Positions 4,748-7,756 of a DNA stretch of 7,756 nucleotides are shown piece after piece. The notes below the pieces were generated by a model, which ran no database searches, was not told where the DNA came from, and saw only the letters and a list, made by a program, of their open reading frames with translations. Position 1 is the first letter of the stretch. The number at the start of each line of letters is the position of its first letter. This stretch comes from Clostridiales bacterium (GTDB lineage Bacteria > Bacillota > Clostridia > Lachnospirales > Lachnospiraceae), in the NCBI GenBank assembly GCA_019423835.1, contig JAHZAR010000110.1:1-7756 (forward strand), written 5' to 3'. The translations under genes and the position numbers were made by a program.

Positions 4748-5599
4748 TTATTTCAGGCTCAGAAAAGCGCAGAGGTTTCCCCGGCGCTCAGCGTTTCTTC
4801 TGTGTGAAAACAGGAGCTCGGGGTTGCAGTGGGTACAGATATTTGTCACAGAAATCTTCTCCGGCCGGATTCCGGCCTCCAGAAGGACAATCCGGTTGGC
4901 CTCCCACAGGTCAAGCAGGTATTTGCCGTTTTCTTTTTCTTTCAGAATCCTTTCCCGGTGAGCTTCACCAAAGCTGTCAGCAAAGGCCCCGGCCACCTCA
5001 GGCCCCACCTCATAGCAGTCTGCACAGATGCTCGGGCCCACACAGGCAATCAAATCCTTTGGCTCTGTCCCGAAGGCTTCTTTCATGGCCTCCGCCGTCT
5101 TCTGTCCCATCCGGTTTACTGTGCCCCGCCAGCCGGAATGTGACAGTCCGATGGCCCGGCGGACCGGATCCAGGAAGTAGAGGGGAACACAGTCGGCGAA
5201 GAAGGTCACAAGGGTGATCCCGGGAATGTCTGTGATAAGTCCGTCCACGTCTCTGTAATCTCTCTCCCTCACTACGCCCTTTCCGGCGTCCTCCTCTGTG
5301 ACGCGGCGCACGTTGGTCGTGTGGGTCTGATACGTCAGAACCATCTTTTCCTTCTCCACACCGAGAGCTGCTGCCATCCTGCCGTAATTTTCCAGCACAT
5401 CGTCCGGGTTATCCCCCCGGGTGAAGGAAAAATTCATCGTCGCAAAATCCCCTTTGCTCACACCCCCCAGACGGGTGGAAAAGGCATGAGCCACCAGTCC
5501 CGTTTCCTCCAGAGCCGGAAAGGACAGATAGGGGACTCCCCGGCTCTCCCGCAGCCTTAAAACGGCCCTCTCGTCTTTTTTCTTAAAATGAATTTCCAT
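4748..5599 (-). CDS. pgeF: Peptidoglycan editing factor PgeF (YfiH/DUF152 family)
   Basis: Multicopper-oxidase-like fold protein formerly called a polyphenol oxidase or laccase. In E. coli it removes wrongly incorporated residues from UDP-MurNAc precursors; some members also have purine nucleoside phosphorylase or deaminase activity. The 283-residue product has the family motifs FSTRLGG (40-46), QTH (91-93), ADC (135-137), HSGWRGT (154-160), GPSICADCYEVG (188-199) and CTHCNPELLFSHRR (255-268). The zinc/active-site His and Cys residues (H93, C137, H154) are present. An AGGAG lies 10 nt before the ATG. It follows yraN after 60 nt and is the last gene of the operon, before the bidirectional terminator. 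The E. coli role may not carry over to this organism. Confidence 0.93.
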   Translation of the reverse strand: MEIHFKKKDERAVLRLRESRGVPYLSFPALEETGLVAHAFSTRLGGVSKGDFATMNFSFTRGDNPDDVLENYGRMAAALGVEKEKMVLTYQTHTTNVRRVTEEDAGKGVVRERDYRDVDGLITDIPGITLVTFFADCVPLYFLDPVRRAIGLSHSGWRGTVNRMGQKTAEAMKEAFGTEPKDLIACVGPSICADCYEVGPEVAGAFADSFGEAHRERILKEKENGKYLLDLWEANRIVLLEAGIRPEKISVTNICTHCNPELLFSHRRNAERRGNLCAFLSLK

Positions 5600-5659
5600 G
5601 GGTTTTATTCTCCTGTTCTGTTAGGCAAAAGAAGTTCAGAGAGGCTGAATCTGTTACTG

Positions 5660-6040
5660 TCAGAAGGCATCCCGCAAAAGCCTAAAATCACTCCCCAGAA
5701 TCGCTACCACGTCAAAACGGCAGGGCTGTTCCGGGCAAAGCCCTCTGGCATAGAGGTAGAAGGCAGCGGCCTTCCGGATCTTTTCCTGCTTTCTTTCATT
5801 TACAGCCTCTGCCGGATCTCCGGCAGCCAGATCCTTTCTGTATTTTACCTCCACAAAGACCAGCGTATCTCCCTCTCTTGCGATAATGTCAATCTCTCCG
5901 GTCCGGCAGAAAAAATTCTTTTCCAGAATCACATAGCCCTGTTTTTTCAGAAAGGCGGCAGCCAGTTCCTCATACCTGGCCCCTCTGGCCCTGGCGCTCT
6001 TCCTGCCCTCTGCGCCCTTCCCTCGTCTCTCCTCCTGCAT
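5660..6040 (-). CDS. yraN: UPF0102 family protein YraN, nuclease-like
   Basis: Small protein of the YraN family with a PD-(D/E)XK nuclease-like core; its cellular function is not established. With the ATG at 6040 the product is 126 residues, close to the family norm. Core residues are present: the GEID motif at 48-51, FVEVKYR at 62-68 (candidate active-site D51, E64 and K66) and RFDVV at 108-112. Residues 1-22 are a basic, Arg/Lys/Gly-rich extension. The frame is open to an ATG at 6115, but that would overlap rnhB by 73 bp. The ATG at 6040 sits 2 nt after the rnhB TAG, giving the usual coupled arrangement. The adjacency rnhB-yraN is common in Firmicutes. Confidence 0.9.
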   Translation of the reverse strand: MQEERRGKGAEGRKSARARGARYEELAAAFLKKQGYVILEKNFFCRTGEIDIIAREGDTLVFVEVKYRKDLAAGDPAEAVNERKQEKIRKAAAFYLYARGLCPEQPCRFDVVAILGSDFRLLRDAF

Positions 6041-6042
6041 TT

Positions 6043-6714
6043 CTATTCTCTTTCCGGCTCCTTTGCCTCCCGCTCCATAAACTTCTTCAGAAAACTTCTC
6101 CTGTGAATTGGGCACATGCCGTGCTCTCTGACAGCGTCCAGATGAGCCTTCGTCCCATACCCCTTATGTTTGGCAAAGCCGTATTCCGGGTACAGCCGGT
6201 CGTATTCTTCCATCATGTGATCCCTGGTCACCTTGGCAAGAATACTGGCAGCCGCAATGGAAACACTCTTTGCGTCGCCCTTTATAATCTTCACCTGCCT
6301 GCTCTCGTCAATACCGGGAATCACCACCGCATCATTGAGAAACACCTCCGGCCTGACAGACAGCTTTTCCACTGCCTGGCGCATGGCCTCGTAGGTGGCC
6401 TGAAGAATATTTATCTCGTCAATGACAGCCGGGCTGACAATGCCCACACCAAAGGATACCGCCTTTTCCTGAATCTCCAGAAACAGCTCCTCTCTGCGCT
6501 TCTCTGTCAGCTTTTTGGAGTCATTGAGATAGAGGATCTCACAGTCCGGCGGAAGAATACAGGCCGCCGCCACCACCGGGCCGGCCAGGGGGCCCCGTCC
6601 TGCCTCGTCGATCCCGCAGATAAAACTGCAGGAGGCATACTTCCTTTCGTACTCCTTCATCCCCTCCAGGCGGAGAAGTTCCTTTTCCAGCTTTTCACCG
6701 CTCAGTGGCTTCAT
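6043..6714 (-). CDS. rnhB: Ribonuclease HII
   Basis: Cuts the RNA strand of RNA/DNA hybrids and nicks at single ribonucleotides left in DNA, starting ribonucleotide excision repair. The 223-residue product contains GIDEAGRGPLAGPVVAAA (34-51), with the first two catalytic acids D36 and E37, LNDSKKL (63-69), LND (126-128), KGDAKS (145-150) and AASILAKVTRD (155-165). D128 and D147 are the likely remaining catalytic acids. GYG near the end (about 182-184) is also conserved. The start codon overlaps the rbgA stop (ATGA), and AAAGGAG lies 7 nt upstream inside rbgA, so the genes are translationally coupled. The rbgA-rnhB pair is classic in Firmicutes. Confidence 0.97.
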   Translation of the reverse strand: MKPLSGEKLEKELLRLEGMKEYERKYASCSFICGIDEAGRGPLAGPVVAAACILPPDCEILYLNDSKKLTEKRREELFLEIQEKAVSFGVGIVSPAVIDEINILQATYEAMRQAVEKLSVRPEVFLNDAVVIPGIDESRQVKIIKGDAKSVSIAAASILAKVTRDHMMEEYDRLYPEYGFAKHKGYGTKAHLDAVREHGMCPIHRRSFLKKFMEREAKEPERE

Positions 6715-7589
6715 ACCTGCGCTCCTTTGTCCTGCTCTCTGCCGCCCGGAAATTCCAAAGTGATTCTTCCCAGCTTTCCGCTCCTGAAATCGTCCAGAAA
6801 CAGGTTGGCCGCCTTCTTCAGATCCAGCTCATTTCCCCTCAGAAGGCAGGAGCGCACTCTGGCAATCTGCTCGAGCACCTGGTACGGCTCATACTTCTCT
6901 CCGGGCACCAGCTGGTAGCGGGCTTCCAGCATCTCCCGGTAATGGGTCATCAAAAAGTCTGCCAGCTCTGCCGCCAGCTCTGTCTTGTCAATAATCTCGT
7001 CATTAATGGAGCCGATAAAGGCCAGATTCAGGCCGACTGTCTGATCTTCAAACTTGGGCCAGAGGATCCCCGGCGTATCTAAGAGTTCCAGCGTCCGGTT
7101 CAGACGGATCCACTGGTTTCCCTTTGTCACGCCCGGCTTATTTCCCGTTTTGGCGCAGGCCTTTCCGGCGAAAGAATTGATAAAGGTGGATTTTCCCACA
7201 TTGGGGATTCCCACTACCATAGCGCGGACTGGACGGTTCTTGATTCCCCGCCTTCTGTCCCTCTCGATCTTCTCGCGGCAGGCCTCCTGAACCATGGGAT
7301 GAATCTGTTTCAACCCCATCCCTGTCCGCGCATTGATTTTGATGACATGGAAGCCTCTCTCCTTAAACCAGGAGGTCCACTGTTCATTCATTCTCTCGTC
7401 TGCCAGATCCGCCTTGTTGAGAAGAACCATCCGCCCTTTTCCCTTGGCCAGCTCGTCGATGTCAGGGTTTCGGCTCCCCAGAGGCATTCTCGCATCCACC
7501 AGCTCAATCACCAGATCGATGAGCTTGATGTCCTCCTTCATGGCTCGTTTGGCCTTTGTCATATGGCCCGGATACCACTGTATATTCAT
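6711..7589 (-). CDS. rbgA: Ribosome biogenesis GTPase RbgA (YlqF)
   Basis: Circularly permuted GTPase needed for late assembly of the 50S ribosomal subunit. The 292-residue product has the permuted motif order: G4 NKAD at 58-61, G5-like NARTG at 86-90, then G1 GIPNVGKST at 127-135, G2 region PGVTKG at 152-157 and G3 DTPG at 171-174. A C-terminal helical RNA-binding domain follows (about 190-275). The N-terminus MNIQWYPGHMTKAKR is the usual family start. The ATG at 7589 has AAAGGA about 9 nt upstream. The open frame continues 35 codons further to 7694, but that extension runs through hairpins and has no family resemblance. It is the first visible gene of the operon with rnhB, yraN and pgeF. 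In related genomes lepB and rplS often lie upstream. Confidence 0.97.
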   Translation of the reverse strand: MNIQWYPGHMTKAKRAMKEDIKLIDLVIELVDARMPLGSRNPDIDELAKGKGRMVLLNKADLADERMNEQWTSWFKERGFHVIKINARTGMGLKQIHPMVQEACREKIERDRRRGIKNRPVRAMVVGIPNVGKSTFINSFAGKACAKTGNKPGVTKGNQWIRLNRTLELLDTPGILWPKFEDQTVGLNLAFIGSINDEIIDKTELAAELADFLMTHYREMLEARYQLVPGEKYEPYQVLEQIARVRSCLLRGNELDLKKAANLFLDDFRSGKLGRITLEFPGGREQDKGAQV

Positions 7590-7632
7590 AAATTCATTTC
7601 CTTTACTGACTTTTGTTTGTATGGTCTGCGGG

Positions 7633-7665
7633 AATATAAGAAAGAATCCTGCTTCGCAGGATTCT
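7633..7665 (-). terminator. Terminator or attenuator hairpin before rbgA
   Basis: AGAATCCTGC and GCAGGATTCT (7643-7652 and 7656-7665) form a perfect 10-bp stem with a 3-nt loop. On the minus strand it is followed by a T-rich tail (TTCTTATATT), as in an intrinsic terminator. It lies about 54-76 nt before the rbgA ATG. It may end the transcript of an upstream gene outside the window, or partly attenuate read-through into rbgA. I see no convincing sigma-A promoter between it and rbgA. Confidence 0.6.
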
Positions 7666-7727
7666 CCGCCTGCGGCGGGCCGCAGAAGCGGCATTTTCCT
7701 TTCCGCCGCAGTGCGATCCCCGCGGAG
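7664..7727. repeat. Nested GC-rich inverted-repeat element
   Basis: CTGCGGCGG (7670-7678) pairs with CCGCCGCAG (7703-7711). Inside it GCCGC (7679-7683) pairs with GCGGC (7688-7692) around a 4-nt loop, stacking directly on the 5' arm, with a 10-nt pyrimidine-rich bulge (7693-7702) on the other side. Outside, CTCCGC (7664-7669) can pair with GCGGAG (7722-7727). It overlaps the neighbouring terminator-like stem by two bases. The layout suggests a structured RNA leader or a dispersed palindromic repeat. No known riboswitch class is recognised. Confidence 0.6.
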
Positions 7728-7756
7728 CGTCTTTATATAACAGGGAACGAAGTTTC

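Noticed and set aside
7590..7694. A 35-codon N-terminal extension of RbgA.
   Set aside because: It runs through the hairpin element, and the family starts at MNIQWYPGHM, which has its own ribosome binding site.

Overview
The window looks like chromosomal DNA from a spore-forming member of the Clostridia, most likely Lachnospiraceae. This rests on gene content (an alpha/beta-type small acid-soluble spore protein, YlbJ, rsmD-coaD and rbgA-rnhB-yraN blocks), moderate G+C content and AGGAG-type ribosome binding sites. The family assignment is an inference from gene content, not from a search.

Layout, left to right. (1) Positions 1-1200, minus strand: a membrane-anchored M23 metallopeptidase. Overlapping its end is a small GTG-start gene of 47 codons, and beyond that an open, very basic reading frame that leaves the window. 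(2) Positions 1253-2266, plus strand: ylbJ, a sporulation membrane protein, divergent from the peptidase across only 52 bp. (3) Positions 2241-3933, minus strand: an operon rsmD - coaD - coiled-coil protein, driven by a clear sigma-A promoter at about 3991-4019. It converges on ylbJ and overlaps it by 26 bp. Its apparent terminator lies inside the ylbJ coding sequence. (4) Positions 4021-4645: an AT-rich region with several inverted repeats, the spore-protein gene (plus strand), and a strong bidirectional terminator. (5) Positions 4748-7589, minus strand: the operon rbgA - rnhB - yraN - pgeF, with tight spacing and a stop/start overlap. (6) Positions 7590-7756: a leader region with a terminator-like hairpin and a nested GC-rich inverted-repeat element.

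The genes fall into a few jobs: ribosome assembly and rRNA modification (rbgA, rsmD), RNA/DNA hybrid removal (rnhB), coenzyme A synthesis (coaD), cell-wall precursor quality control (pgeF), and spore formation (ylbJ, the spore DNA-binding protein, possibly the M23 peptidase). B. subtilis carries rsmD-coaD-ylbJ in one direction; here the neighbourhood is kept but ylbJ faces the other way.

I found no new defence system, mobile element, CRISPR array or tRNA/rRNA. The most interesting signals are small: the terminator embedded in an opposing gene, the unlisted 47-codon gene followed by an in-frame stop, the structured element before rbgA, and the hairpins around the spore-protein promoter.
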